Under the pieces are notes generated by a model, which worked only from the letters and a program-made list of their open reading frames with translations, was not told where the DNA came from and searched no databases. The position numbers and the translations under genes are program-made. Below are positions 7,985 through 16,490 of a DNA stretch of 64,000 nt, piece by piece (the first letter of the stretch is position 1; each line of letters begins with the position of its first letter). The stretch is taken from NCBI GenBank assembly GCA_963596005.1, contig CAVBJF010000004.1, forward strand, positions 1-64,000, given 5' to 3'. Origin of the DNA: Gallibacter pasteurianus_A. Lineage in GTDB: Bacteria > Bacillota > Clostridia > Peptostreptococcales > Anaerovoracaceae.

Positions 7985-8523
7985 CGAAGCTCCTCCATTC
8001 CTATATTTGCAAGCTTGTCAGCTCGGTTATTCATCTTTGTTGCGTGGCAAAACATTTCCATATCGTACTTGTTGCCGTTAAATTTCGTAAATTTTGCGAA
8101 GTGCTTTGCTACATCTGTGTTTGGATGATCAAGATTTACATGTCCTTTAACTTTGAAAAAGGTGATGCTGTACTTTTCAATATGTGAAAGGAGCTTCTCC
8201 CAAAGGTCTTGATTTTCAACAGGCGAGCCTGCTGTGGAAAGCCAGCCGTTTTGCTGCCATTTTTTATACCATTTTTGCTTAAAGCAATTTATAAGGTAGC
8301 TGCTGTCTGCAAAGACCTCGATCGGATACCGATTTGTTTTTAACGATTCGAAAGCTCGCAAAAGAGCGGTCATTTCCATACGATTATTTGTCGTGTTGAG
8401 CTCTCCGCCGTGAATTTCCTTTATTTTATCCTCAAACTCAAGGATAGCACCCCATCCACCTATATTTTCTTCATTTTGATTACCGGAGCAAGCTCCGTCT
8501 GTATAAATTCTTAATATTTCCAT
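7981..8523 (-). CDS. rnhA: Ribonuclease HI
   Basis: This 180-residue nuclease cuts RNA in RNA-DNA hybrids. The four acidic catalytic positions are visible: Asp in YTDGACSG (residue 8), Glu in NNRMEM, Asp in FADSSYL, and Asp in NNRADKLAN. Between the KVKGH segment and the last Asp there is an insertion of about 30 residues (HPNTDVAKHFAKF region), making it longer than the usual ~150. Its stop overlaps the aroF start, so an RNase H gene heads the aromatic operon. No ribosome binding site precedes the ATG, and an extended -10 box lies just 6 nt upstream, so the transcript may be leaderless. Confidence 0.92.
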   Translation of the reverse strand: MEILRIYTDGACSGNQNEENIGGWGAILEFEDKIKEIHGGELNTTNNRMEMTALLRAFESLKTNRYPIEVFADSSYLINCFKQKWYKKWQQNGWLSTAGSPVENQDLWEKLLSHIEKYSITFFKVKGHVNLDHPNTDVAKHFAKFTKFNGNKYDMEMFCHATKMNNRADKLANIGMEELR

Positions 8524-8529
8524 ACTGAT

Positions 8530-8538
8530 ATTATAACA
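8530..8538 (-). promoter_or_regulatory. Extended -10 promoter at rnhA/aromatic operon
   Basis: On the minus strand TGTTATAAT (8538-8530) is a perfect extended -10 (TGnTATAAT). No good -35 is present. The last base of the box is 6 nt before the rnhA ATG, so initiation would fall on or next to the A of the start codon. Confidence 0.55.
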
Positions 8539-8560
8539 TATTTTAATGTAAAGCTCGGCT

Positions 8561-8998
8561 CTAAATTATACGCTTTTTGACTCGTGTCACAAGCCTGCTA
8601 AAAGAGTTTGCTATAAGTATTGCAAGTGCGATTGAGCCGGCTACAGCAAGAGCCTGTCTGCCCATTTGCCCTGCGGCGTCAAAGTCTGAGTTGATTATAT
8701 AAAACATAGTATAATATATTCCGGAACCGGGAACTAAAGGGAGTATACTTGGGATTAGAAAAACAGTTGCTGCATCCTTTAGTTTGTGTGCTAAAATCTC
8801 GCTTATTATGGCTATAATGAATACGGCTATAAAAACAGCAAGCGGTTTTGAATATCCAAACGACATTAAAAATTTGTACATAAACCACGAAAAACCGCCG
8901 GCAAGCGAAGCCGGAGCAATCGTTTTGATTGGGATATTGACCAATATACAAAAACTGGCACATATTATGATACCGACAAAAAACTGTAAAAAAATCAT
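8561..8998 (-). CDS. Threonine/serine exporter family, small subunit (YjjB-like)
   Basis: This 145-residue protein has four hydrophobic segments and the features of the C-terminal ThrE half (DUF3815): LPLVPGSGIYYTMF near the middle and a hydrophobic end. In two-gene systems it pairs with the YjjP-like subunit, as here, to export threonine, serine or (in E. coli YjjPB) succinate. Its start overlaps the stop of the partner in TAATG, so the two are translationally coupled. Substrate cannot be assigned from sequence. Confidence 0.87.
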   Translation of the reverse strand: MIFLQFFVGIIICASFCILVNIPIKTIAPASLAGGFSWFMYKFLMSFGYSKPLAVFIAVFIIAIISEILAHKLKDAATVFLIPSILPLVPGSGIYYTMFYIINSDFDAAGQMGRQALAVAGSIALAILIANSFSRLVTRVKKRII

Positions 8999-9780
8999 TA
9001 AAAGGCACCTCCTATTGAAGGCCAGATGCTTAACATAAAGCCCGCTCCGGCAGCTAAGGCTACGGCAATGGCAAGAGCCTCACAAAGTCTGAGCATTCCC
9101 GACTGCATATCTCCATTTATGAAATCTCGTAGCGAATTTGTCAGCGCAACTCCGGGCACGAAGAGCATCAAGACGCCTATGATTATCGGGTTATAATTTT
9201 CGGCTATACCAACGGACGCGCTCGCAAGAGCAAGTAACGATGCGACCGCGATGCATATAAAATCAACTATAAAATAGTTTGTGTCATATTTATTTAAGAC
9301 ATTAGCTATAAAACATGCGAGGACGCCTATAGCAGCAGACAAGCACGCTTCAATAACATCTCCGCCAAATAAAAGGCAAAATGTAAAGGCTGCTACTGCA
9401 GAGCATGCAAAACGAATCGGCAGACTGTAAGGCTTTGTCGCATCGATTTTTTCTGCTTTCTTTATGGCTTCCTCGACATCTATATTCCCACTGACAAAAG
9501 CCCTTGAAAGATCATTTATCTTTGAAATCTTAGAGAGATCTATTGAAATACTTCTTATCGTTTTTATATATGTTTTTATGTCGCCGTTTTCTCCACCTGA
9601 GCCTATTGAAGCAAAGATGCCATTTGCTGTTGCAAAAATTTCGACATGTGGAATATCGCAAGCGTGACAGATGCGAGAAATCATATCCTCGACACGGTAT
9701 ATTTCACCACCGCTTTTCATCATTATCTCGCCCGCTCTGACAGCGAATATAAAACCTCGTTGTTGCTTTTTTGTAATCAT
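8998..9780 (-). CDS. Threonine/serine exporter family, large subunit (YjjP-like)
   Basis: This 260-residue protein belongs to the ThrE N-terminal (DUF1212) family. A soluble N-terminal part has AGEIMMKSGGEIYRVEDMI and EIFATANGIFASI, and about five membrane segments follow. The ATG at 9780 was chosen because it has a GGAGG 7 nt upstream; an in-frame ATG at 9813 has none and lies upstream of the predicted transcription start. It forms a two-gene unit with the YjjB-like gene. Known relatives export amino acids or dicarboxylates; the substrate here is unknown. Confidence 0.88.
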   Translation of the reverse strand: MITKKQQRGFIFAVRAGEIMMKSGGEIYRVEDMISRICHACDIPHVEIFATANGIFASIGSGGENGDIKTYIKTIRSISIDLSKISKINDLSRAFVSGNIDVEEAIKKAEKIDATKPYSLPIRFACSAVAAFTFCLLFGGDVIEACLSAAIGVLACFIANVLNKYDTNYFIVDFICIAVASLLALASASVGIAENYNPIIIGVLMLFVPGVALTNSLRDFINGDMQSGMLRLCEALAIAVALAAGAGFMLSIWPSIGGAF

Positions 9781-9798
9781 AAATTTGCCTCCGAAAAA

Positions 9799-9827
9799 AG
9801 TATAACAAATCAAAAATTTACTGTAAA
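9799..9827 (-). promoter_or_regulatory. Promoter of the yjjP-yjjB pair
   Basis: On the minus strand TTTACA (9827-9822), 17 bp and TATACT (9804-9799, with an extended TGT) form a strong promoter. The predicted start near 9792 coincides with the GGAGG, leaving a leader of about a dozen nucleotides. Confidence 0.65.
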
Positions 9828-9901
9828 GGAGCTCAAGGCCAGATTATGGATGCAAAGGATGGCACAATATGCTAATATATATGTTTGATAGGAGAGAAAC
9901 T

Positions 9902-10624
9902 ATGCGATTAAACAAATACATAGCTCAAAGCGGCCTTACAAGCCGCAGAAAAGCCGATGAGCTAATATTTAACGGGAATGTAAAAGTAAATAATATAACG
10001 GTAAAGGAGCCGGGCATGCAGGTGGGCGAAGACGACAAGGTGCATGTTAATGGCAGGCTGATCAAGACAGATAATAAAAAGATCTACATAGCGTTGAATA
10101 AGCCTGCAGGTTTTGTGACCACATTAAAGGACGAATTTGAAAGACCGACAGTTGTGGAGCTTTTGACAGATGTTAGCCAAAGGGTGTTTCCGGTAGGCAG
10201 GCTTGATTACAACACGACAGGGCTTTTGCTTTTGACAAATGACGGAGATTTGGCATATAAGCTGACGCATCCAAAGCATGAGATTACAAAAGTGTACAGG
10301 GCAAAGGTGGCCGGCAATATCTCTGATGCCAAGCTTCACAAGCTAAGGACAGGAGTTGATATAGGCGGATATGTTACACGCCGTGCAAGGGTTGATATTG
10401 TAAGGCAACAGAGCAAATATACTGTTGTTGAAATAGAAATACATGAGGGGAAAAACAGGCAGATTCGCAAGATGTTTAAGGCGGTTGGACATCCCGTGCA
10501 GGAGCTTGAGCGAATAGCTATCGGCGAGATAAGGCTTGGCAGACTGCTTCAGGGCCACTATAGGAAGCTGACAGGCAAGGAGCTTGAGTATCTGCGTGAG
10601 GCAACGGATGCAATCGAAGCATGA
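9902..10624 (+). CDS. rluB: 23S rRNA pseudouridine synthase, RsuA/RluB family
   Basis: This 240-residue enzyme isomerises a specific uridine in rRNA. An N-terminal S4 RNA-binding domain (LNKYIAQSGLTSRRKADELI) precedes the catalytic domain with GRLDYNTTGLLLLTNDG, which contains the catalytic Asp. EGKNRQIRKMFKAVGHPV is the conserved C-terminal motif. Start 9902 has AGGAG at a proper distance; an upstream ATG at 9869 would add 11 residues before the S4 domain. It may target 23S rRNA (RluB) or another site in the family. It is divergent from yjjP and is followed closely by the DUF218 gene. Confidence 0.92.
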   Translation: MRLNKYIAQSGLTSRRKADELIFNGNVKVNNITVKEPGMQVGEDDKVHVNGRLIKTDNKKIYIALNKPAGFVTTLKDEFERPTVVELLTDVSQRVFPVGRLDYNTTGLLLLTNDGDLAYKLTHPKHEITKVYRAKVAGNISDAKLHKLRTGVDIGGYVTRRARVDIVRQQSKYTVVEIEIHEGKNRQIRKMFKAVGHPVQELERIAIGEIRLGRLLQGHYRKLTGKELEYLREATDAIEA

Positions 10625-10668
10625 CAAAAAGATAGGGATTGCTAAGACGGCTGGGAAGGAAGATATAT

Positions 10669-11604
10669 ATGTCGAAAGGAAAGAAATTCTTATATTGGAT
10701 AGTAGCTCTTTTGAGCTTGGTAATGTTTTTTTGGTGCGCATTGCCACTTCTTATGGGCGTTATAAATATGGGCATGGCGATACCTATGTTTATTACTATG
10801 TGCCTTGCGTTTTACTGCTTGCTATCCATAAAGTATCCGATAGAGGAGCTCCCTGACGAAGATGAGAAAGACGAGGAATATCAGAAGCAGGTAGATAAGG
10901 CGAAATGCACATTACAAAATGAAAAAGCAAGCCTGCGTATGCCGATGATATTTGGTATAAAAAAGGAAAAGCTTGAGAGGTTTGATGAAATACACGACGC
11001 AAAGGAAACTGTTGCACGCACAATTTCAAAGAGGACGCGAAAAAAGATAGATAAAGTCGTTTGGGGCATTACGGCGATAGGAGTTGCCGTCGTCGTAATA
11101 GTATCTGCAATCACTGCTTTTGGTTATGAAAAATTTGATGGTACATACGAGGAGCAAACAGTAGTAGTTTTAGGCGCAAAGATAAATGGAGAAAAGCCAT
11201 CGTTGTCGCTTAGAAACAGGCTCGATGCGGCAGTCGATTTTATGAAGGAATATCCGGAAGCGAAGTGTATTGTGACAGGAGGGCAGGGCGCAAATGAGAT
11301 AATGCCGGAAAGCACAGCGATGTCAAGATACTTGCAAGAAGAAGGAATATCCAAGGATAGGATAATGGAAGAAAGCAAAGCAAAAAATACCGAGCAAAAT
11401 ATAGAGCTTTCGATAAAAACAGCGGAGGAAAACGATTTGAGTACCGACCTGATAATCATTACGGATGGCTATCATCAGTACCGTGCAAACAAATATGCAA
11501 AAAAATACGATGCAGCTTCGCAAGGGTATAACGCAAAGACATCGCTTGCATTTTGGCCGTCTGCAAAATTTAGAGAAATAATAGCATTCTTTACAACTCT
11601 CTGA
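10669..11604 (+). CDS. DUF218 (YdcF/SanA/ElyC-like) membrane protein
   Basis: This 311-residue protein has two membrane segments near the N-terminus (about residues 7-60), a charged linker, a third membrane segment (VVWGITAIGVAVVVIVSAITAFGY) and then a DUF218 domain: TVVVLGAKINGEKPS, CIVTGGQGANE, ESKAKNTEQNIE and IITDGYHQYRA. The domain is thought to act at the cell envelope on lipid carriers or peptidoglycan intermediates, but its chemistry is not settled. Start 10669 follows a GGGAAGGAAG site; a TTG at 10639 is less likely. It sits 44 bp after rluB, probably in one transcript. Confidence 0.85.
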   Translation: MSKGKKFLYWIVALLSLVMFFWCALPLLMGVINMGMAIPMFITMCLAFYCLLSIKYPIEELPDEDEKDEEYQKQVDKAKCTLQNEKASLRMPMIFGIKKEKLERFDEIHDAKETVARTISKRTRKKIDKVVWGITAIGVAVVVIVSAITAFGYEKFDGTYEEQTVVVLGAKINGEKPSLSLRNRLDAAVDFMKEYPEAKCIVTGGQGANEIMPESTAMSRYLQEEGISKDRIMEESKAKNTEQNIELSIKTAEENDLSTDLIIITDGYHQYRANKYAKKYDAASQGYNAKTSLAFWPSAKFREIIAFFTTL

Positions 11605-11610
11605 TATAAT
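11602..11610 (+). promoter_or_regulatory. Extended -10 promoter before the permease gene
   Basis: TGATATAAT (TGnTATAAT) overlaps the stop codon of the DUF218 gene. The -35 region is poor. It would give a leader of about 80 nt for the permease. Confidence 0.45.
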
Positions 11611-11695
11611 ATATAAGGTTATGCAAAAGATGCTTCGTAAGACGGAGTACACATATAGAAAATCGTATATAATCGTTTTGAAAGAGAGGTTGAGG

Positions 11696-12973
11696 ATGGA
11701 AAAAGAAAAGAAAATTATACAAGTCTCAGAAAGAGTGCCATTAATAAAGGGCATTCCTCTGAGCATACAGCATACATTTGCGATGTTTAGTGCATCGGTG
11801 CTGGTGCCTTGGATGTTTGGATTAAATCCTGCTATTGTACTTTTGATGAATGGTATAGGCACTCTGATATTTATATTTATGACAAAGGGCAAGGCGCCTG
11901 CATACTTAGGATCAAGCTTTGCATTTATATCGCCGACGCTCCTTGTTATGGCAAATGATAATCTCGGATACGAGTATGCGCTCGGAGGCTTTATCGTGAC
12001 GGGAGTTATCCTCATGATTGTGGCTTTGATAATTAAATTTGTCGGTATCAACTGGATAAATGTCATACTTCCACCGGCTGCGATGGGACCGATCATTGCT
12101 CTTATCGGGCTTGAGCTTGCAGGCACAGCGGCTTCAAACGGCGGACTTATAACAAATACGACAACATATACACAGATAGATCCTAAATTTGTAATAGCAT
12201 TTATGATAACGCTTGCTGTTGCAGTATTCGGGCAGGTGCTATTTAGAGGTTTTGCCGCAGCGATTGCAATATTGATAGCGATTATCGTTGGCTATATCTC
12301 GGCATTGTGCCTTGGCATTGTAGACTTTACACAGGTTACAGAAGCTTCGGTCTTTGCGGTGCCAAACTTCTCGGCGCCAAAGTTTAGCCTGGATGCAATA
12401 CTCATTATCATACCTGCATCGCTGGTGGTTATATCTGAGCATATCGGGCATCAGGTTGTAACAAGCGAAATCGTCGGAAAGGATTTATTAAAGGATCCGG
12501 GTCTTCATAGGTCGCTTGCTGCGGACGGCATATCGACAACATTGTCCGGTTTTTGCGGATCTGTACCGACTACAACATATGGTGAAAATATCGGCGTTAT
12601 GGCCGTTACAAAGGTATATAGTGTTTGGGTAATAGGCGGAGCTGCTGTATTCTCGATGCTTCTTGCGTGGGTTGGCAAAGCTTCTGCGTTGATTCAAACA
12701 ATACCGGCACCTGTAATGGGCGGTGTAAGCTTCTTGCTCTATGGTATGATTGCCGCTTCGGGCTTGAGATTGTTGGTAGATGAAAAGGTGGATTATTCAA
12801 AGGCAAGAAACCTTGCGCTTTCATCAGTAGTGTTTGTCACAGGGCTTTCGGGAGCTTCGATAAAGATAGGTGAAGTAAGCCTTACAGGCATGGCACTTGC
12901 GACTGTAGTAGGTATGGTGCTTGGATTGATCTTTGCAATTCTCGATAAAGCAAAGCTTACAAACGACCAATAA
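11696..12973 (+). CDS. uraA: NCS2-family uracil/xanthine permease
   Basis: This 425-residue transporter has about 12-14 membrane helices. Signature motifs are the N-terminal QHTFAMFSASVLVPWM (UraA-like QHxxAMF with VP), NPAIVLLMNGIGTL, ISEHIGHQVV with the conserved Glu, and GFCGSVPTTTYGENIGVMAVT. The QH and SEHIGH motifs fit uracil permeases better than xanthine permeases, but the substrate is inferred. The ATG at 11696 has AGAGAGG/TTGAGG upstream; the frame extends 25 codons further but lacks a site there. Import is by proton symport in known members. Confidence 0.9.
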   Translation: MEKEKKIIQVSERVPLIKGIPLSIQHTFAMFSASVLVPWMFGLNPAIVLLMNGIGTLIFIFMTKGKAPAYLGSSFAFISPTLLVMANDNLGYEYALGGFIVTGVILMIVALIIKFVGINWINVILPPAAMGPIIALIGLELAGTAASNGGLITNTTTYTQIDPKFVIAFMITLAVAVFGQVLFRGFAAAIAILIAIIVGYISALCLGIVDFTQVTEASVFAVPNFSAPKFSLDAILIIIPASLVVISEHIGHQVVTSEIVGKDLLKDPGLHRSLAADGISTTLSGFCGSVPTTTYGENIGVMAVTKVYSVWVIGGAAVFSMLLAWVGKASALIQTIPAPVMGGVSFLLYGMIAASGLRLLVDEKVDYSKARNLALSSVVFVTGLSGASIKIGEVSLTGMALATVVGMVLGLIFAILDKAKLTNDQ

Positions 12974-13013
12974 GATTGACATAGGTTGTAAAACAAAATT
13001 ACTAGGTGAAAAA

Positions 13014-13808
13014 ATGGACTTACAATTTTGCTCAATTTCGAGTGGCAGCAAAGGAAATTGCTATCTTGTCAAAGCAGGCGAAAAGATAATATTGATAGAT
13101 GCAGGAATAAGCGGCAAAAAAATAGAGGAGGGGCTTTTGCAGGCCGGCATCCTCGCAAATCAGGTTGATGCGGTACTTGTCACTCACGAGCATAGCGATC
13201 ATGTGAAAAGTATACGCATGGTTTGTAAAAAAAGCGAAAAGGCGTATATATATGCAAATAGGGCAACATGGGAGCAGATAGCAGATGAAAATCTGGCAGA
13301 AAGACATAGAGTTTTTAACAGCGGTGAACCTTTTGCAATAGGAGATATAGAAATTATGCCATTCAGGCTTCATCATGACGCGGTCGAACCTGTAGGATAT
13401 TCTATTACATATAAAGGTAAAAAACTGAGCATCTTGACAGATACGGGCTATGTTTGTGAAGAAATATACGACGAGATTAAAGATACAGATCTTCTTGTGC
13501 TAGAGGCAAATCATGAGGTCAATGTATTAAAAATGTGTAGTTATCCTTATCAGGTAAAAATGAGGATCTTAGGAAACCACGGCCATCTTTCAAACACTGC
13601 GGCTGCGGATTGCATTGTAAGAATATTGCAGGGAAGAAAGAAAAGACTCGCGGTGCTTTTGGCACATCTTAGTAAGGAAAACAATACACCGGAGATGGCG
13701 AAGATAACTATAAGAAACGGGCTTGAAGAAAATGGCTTGCTTGATATAAACAAGGTGGATGTTGATGTTATAACGCAGGCAAAACAAAGTCCATTATATA
13801 CTGTATAA
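13014..13808 (+). CDS. yycJ: MBL-fold metallo-hydrolase, YycJ/WalJ family
   Basis: This 264-residue protein has the metallo-beta-lactamase zinc motif VTHEHSDH (HxHxDH) near residue 60, a further HHD and a TDTGYV segment. The opening FCSISSGSKGNCYLV is typical of YycJ. In Bacillus yycJ lies in the walKR locus and affects cell-wall and DNA repair phenotypes; its substrate is not firmly known (5'-exonuclease activity has been reported). No walKR is seen here, but RlmH follows, as in Bacillus. Start 13014 is chosen because the motif begins at once after it. Confidence 0.9.
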   Translation: MDLQFCSISSGSKGNCYLVKAGEKIILIDAGISGKKIEEGLLQAGILANQVDAVLVTHEHSDHVKSIRMVCKKSEKAYIYANRATWEQIADENLAERHRVFNSGEPFAIGDIEIMPFRLHHDAVEPVGYSITYKGKKLSILTDTGYVCEEIYDEIKDTDLLVLEANHEVNVLKMCSYPYQVKMRILGNHGHLSNTAAADCIVRILQGRKKRLAVLLAHLSKENNTPEMAKITIRNGLEENGLLDINKVDVDVITQAKQSPLYTV

Positions 13809-13812
13809 GTAT

Positions 13813-13840
13813 GGCACAGGTGCCACCCACCTGTGCCTTT
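13813..13840 (+). terminator. Rho-independent terminator between yycJ and rlmH
   Basis: A perfect 10-bp stem GGCACAGGTG/CACCTGTGCC with loop CCACC is followed by a short TTT. The short T run may make it leaky, letting some transcripts reach rlmH. Confidence 0.65.
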
Positions 13841-13862
13841 CATAATAATAGAAGGAAAAAAG

Positions 13863-14315
13863 ATGCAGATAAAAATATTGTGCGTAGGAAAGCTAAAGGA
13901 GAAATATTGGCAGGATGCAGTAGCAGAGTATAAAAAGCGCTTAACTCCCTATGCAAAGCTGGAAATACAGGAAATTAAAGAAAGTAGGAGTGATGATATA
14001 TGCGAAGAAGGCGAAAATATTTTAGACAAACTTTCGCCAGATGATTATGTTATTGCACTTGCTATAAAGGGAAAGAAATTTGCAAGTGAAGAATTTTCTG
14101 CTCAAATAGAAAAAATAATGGCGGATGGCAGTAAGAAAGCGACCGTATTTATTATAGGCGGTTCACAGGGGCTTGCGGATGAGGTTTTGAAACGAGCTAA
14201 CCTTGAGATTTCATTTTCCGCCATGACATTCCCGCATCAAATGATGAGAGTCATTCTGCTTGAGCAGGTATATAGGGCATTTAAGATAATGAAAAACGAG
14301 CCGTATCACAAATAA
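13863..14315 (+). CDS. rlmH: 23S rRNA pseudouridine-1915 N3-methyltransferase
   Basis: This 150-residue SPOUT-class enzyme methylates pseudouridine 1915 in 23S rRNA on assembled ribosomes. It opens with ILCVGKLKEKYW, has FIIGGSQGL (the SAM-binding knot), and ends with MTFPHQMMRVILLEQVYRAFKI and the HK tail typical of RlmH. The start at 13863 has GAAGGAA upstream. Length is a little below the common 159. Confidence 0.96.
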   Translation: MQIKILCVGKLKEKYWQDAVAEYKKRLTPYAKLEIQEIKESRSDDICEEGENILDKLSPDDYVIALAIKGKKFASEEFSAQIEKIMADGSKKATVFIIGGSQGLADEVLKRANLEISFSAMTFPHQMMRVILLEQVYRAFKIMKNEPYHK

Positions 14316-14389
14316 AATTGCAAATAAAAATGTGCAAAATTTCATTTTTGTAAGTTATGTGAAAGAAAAGTGAAAAAAATTCATATTCC

Positions 14390-14418
14390 TTGATATACCA
14401 AGGGTGCTAATGTAAGAT
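14390..14418 (+). promoter_or_regulatory. Promoter of the NlpC/P60 gene
   Basis: TTGATA (14390-14395), 17 bp and TAAGAT (14413-14418), giving a leader of about 55 nt before the start at 14479. Confidence 0.5.
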
Positions 14419-14478
14419 ATGCGTGTAGTTGAAAAACGCATATTTTATTATTTGCGAAAAAACTTAAAGGAGATGACA

Positions 14479-15573
14479 ATGATTAACTTTGAAAATGAAA
14501 GCCTCGGTGTGACGATTAAGAAAACGTTCCTAAAGGTAAGAGGCCTAAAGAAAAGAACAAAGGAACTCATAGGCATAGGCGTTACAGTAATGATGCTCGG
14601 TAGCTTCGTTTTATACGATGCGGCAGCAGGTGTAGCATTTGCGGCAAGTGCGCAGGAAGGTACACCATATGCAATCGTAGCCGGAGATGAAGAGATCGCA
14701 GTGCTCCAGTCAAAATCAGACGCGGAGATGGTTGTTGAAAATGTCAAGGCTAAGTATGGCAAAGACAACAGCACAGAAACAGCAATGATCACACCGGCAG
14801 TAAGCGTTGTTGAAAAAGAGTATGTAACAGCCGAAGATGTAGATGTAAAAACAATCGCAGAGGCAACTGAGGACATATTGGCTCAGAACAGCACAAGCGA
14901 TCCATACTTCACTGTAACAGTAAAGCAACCTGTAGTTAAGTCAGTAGAAGTGGCATACGAAACAAAGGTTGTTGAGGATTCAGACCTTGAAAAAGGCAAA
15001 GAAAAGGTAGTAACAGAAGGTAAAGCAGGCTCAAAGCTTATAACAGGCGAAAGCACAATAGTAAATGGTAAGACAGTTTCTACAGAAGTCTATACAGAAG
15101 AAAAAGTTTCTGATCCTGTAACAAAGGTAGTCAAGAAGGGAACTAAGGAAGAAGAGCCGGGAACAGTGCAGAGCACAGGAAATAGCAGCTCATCAACTTC
15201 AAGCTCGAGCAAATCATATAAAAAGGTAAGGTACAATGCTTCAACAAGCAATGGCGTAGTTGGATATGCTCAGGCTTTCCACGGTGTACCTTATGTATAT
15301 GGCGGATCAACTCCTTCGGGATTTGACTGCTCAGGATTTACAGCATATGTATACAGAGCATTCGGCGTTTATTTACCACATAGCTCAGGAGCACAGGCAG
15401 GATATGGTACTCCGGTATCAGCAAGCCAGGCTAAGCCGGGAGATTTGGTAGTAATGCCAGGACACGTTGGTATTTATGCAGGAAATGGGTATATAGTACA
15501 TGCACCTGCTCCTGGACAGAGTGTAAAAACTCAGAAGATTTGGACAGGATGCAGCTTTAGAAGACTTGTGTAA
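14479..15573 (+). CDS. Secreted G5-NlpC/P60 peptidoglycan endopeptidase
   Basis: This 364-residue protein has a membrane or signal segment near residues 30-55 (LIGIGVTVMMLGSFVLYDAAAGVAFA). A G5 domain around residues 140-205 (VKSVEVAYETKVVEDSDLEKG) and a Ser-rich linker follow, then a C-terminal NlpC/P60 domain with catalytic Cys284 (FDCSG) and His329 (GHVGIY). It likely cuts stem peptides in the wall and helps cell separation. A second short N-terminal repeat resembles the uncharacterised regions of RpfB-like proteins. Start 14479 lies 6 nt after AAAGGAG, whereas the ATG at 14473 is too close. It is a single-gene unit with its own promoter and terminator. Confidence 0.92.
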   Translation: MINFENESLGVTIKKTFLKVRGLKKRTKELIGIGVTVMMLGSFVLYDAAAGVAFAASAQEGTPYAIVAGDEEIAVLQSKSDAEMVVENVKAKYGKDNSTETAMITPAVSVVEKEYVTAEDVDVKTIAEATEDILAQNSTSDPYFTVTVKQPVVKSVEVAYETKVVEDSDLEKGKEKVVTEGKAGSKLITGESTIVNGKTVSTEVYTEEKVSDPVTKVVKKGTKEEEPGTVQSTGNSSSSTSSSSKSYKKVRYNASTSNGVVGYAQAFHGVPYVYGGSTPSGFDCSGFTAYVYRAFGVYLPHSSGAQAGYGTPVSASQAKPGDLVVMPGHVGIYAGNGYIVHAPAPGQSVKTQKIWTGCSFRRLV

Positions 15574-15597
15574 TTAAATAATACTAAAAAGCAGATG

Positions 15598-15626
15598 AAC
15601 TCCGTAGCAAGGCTACGGAGTTTTTG
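15598..15626 (+). terminator. Terminator of the NlpC/P60 gene
   Basis: A perfect 11-bp stem AACTCCGTAGC/GCTACGGAGTT with a 3-nt loop followed by TTTTTG. Strong Rho-independent terminator. Confidence 0.9.
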
Positions 15627-15651
15627 TATGGAATTTGATGTGTGATTGCTG

Positions 15652-15687
15652 TATAATCATAGTGCAGATATTCTCTTCTGCACTATG
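15652..15687 (+). promoter_or_regulatory. TATAAT box with an adjoining 11-bp palindrome
   Basis: A perfect -10 TATAAT (15652-15657) is followed at once by CATAGTGCAGA, 8 nt, TCTGCACTATG (15658-15668/15677-15687). The palindrome would cover the transcription start, as an operator or a 5' hairpin. The -35 is weak (TGGAAT). Confidence 0.5.
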
Positions 15688-15711
15688 ACTGCAAAGAAAG
15701 TGAGTATTGAG

Positions 15712-16452
15712 ATGAAGGTTTTAGACGGTAAAGTGCTTGGAGTTATAGGCGGTATGGGACCGCTTGCTACGAGCGTATTTTACGATATGATAATAGAAAA
15801 AACTGCCGCAAAAAGCGATCAAGAAAACATAAATATGATAATATTAAATCACGCGACTATGCCGGACAGGACAGAGGCGATCAATAACGGCACCGAAAAC
15901 GAAGTCGTTGATTTGTTGGTGTGTGATGCAAAGTTTTTAGAGCAAAGCGGAGCAAGTTGTGTAGCAATCACATGTAATACAGCGCATTTTATGATAGAAA
16001 AGGTACAGAAACAGATAGGTATTCCTATCATAAATATGATAGAGCAGTCGGCAGAGGATACAAAGAGAGCTCTGCAACGGGGCAAAGAGGCACAAAATGG
16101 AAAAGACAGCTATACGGTGGGCATTATGGCGACAGACGGTACGCTTAAAATCGAACTTTACCAAAAGGCCTTTGCGAAGCTTGGAATAAAAACGGTCGTA
16201 CCAAACAGCGAAAATCAAGAGAAGCTGATGAAAATCATATATGATTGCATAAAGCAGAATAGATCCGTAAATCACAAGGACTTTATGGCAGTTGCAAACG
16301 ATCTTGTATCAAAGGGGTCTGATAAGATACTCCTGGCATGCACCGAGCTTTCGGTATATGCGGAGCAAAACGACCTTTGCGGGTTTTACATCGATGCAAT
16401 GCAAAGCCTTGCTGATGCGGCAATAAAGTTTTGTATGCCGAGTAGACCTTGA
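15712..16452 (+). CDS. Aspartate/glutamate racemase family protein
   Basis: This 246-residue cofactor-independent racemase carries GVIGGMGPLAT, the first catalytic Cys in CVAITCNTAHF and the second in LLACTELS. MPDRTEAI is typical of the aspartate racemase (YgeA/RacD) branch. It should convert L- and D-aspartate or glutamate for wall synthesis, though which one is not certain. Start 15712 was chosen from the family alignment (KVLGVIGGMG); ATG at 15685 would lie inside the palindrome. gltX follows 38 bp later. Confidence 0.88.
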   Translation: MKVLDGKVLGVIGGMGPLATSVFYDMIIEKTAAKSDQENINMIILNHATMPDRTEAINNGTENEVVDLLVCDAKFLEQSGASCVAITCNTAHFMIEKVQKQIGIPIINMIEQSAEDTKRALQRGKEAQNGKDSYTVGIMATDGTLKIELYQKAFAKLGIKTVVPNSENQEKLMKIIYDCIKQNRSVNHKDFMAVANDLVSKGSDKILLACTELSVYAEQNDLCGFYIDAMQSLADAAIKFCMPSRP

Positions 16453-16490
16453 TGTAGGGTAGTAACAAAGATAAGAGAGGGAATAAAAAC

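Noticed and set aside
11605..11695. Purine or PyrR riboswitch/attenuator before the permease
   Set aside because: The leader is short and lacks the conserved purine junction or an anti-anti-terminator/terminator set.
14330..14365. Weak terminator after rlmH (AAAAATG/CATTTTT)
   Set aside because: The stem is only A/T-rich and short, without a G/C core; not convincing.
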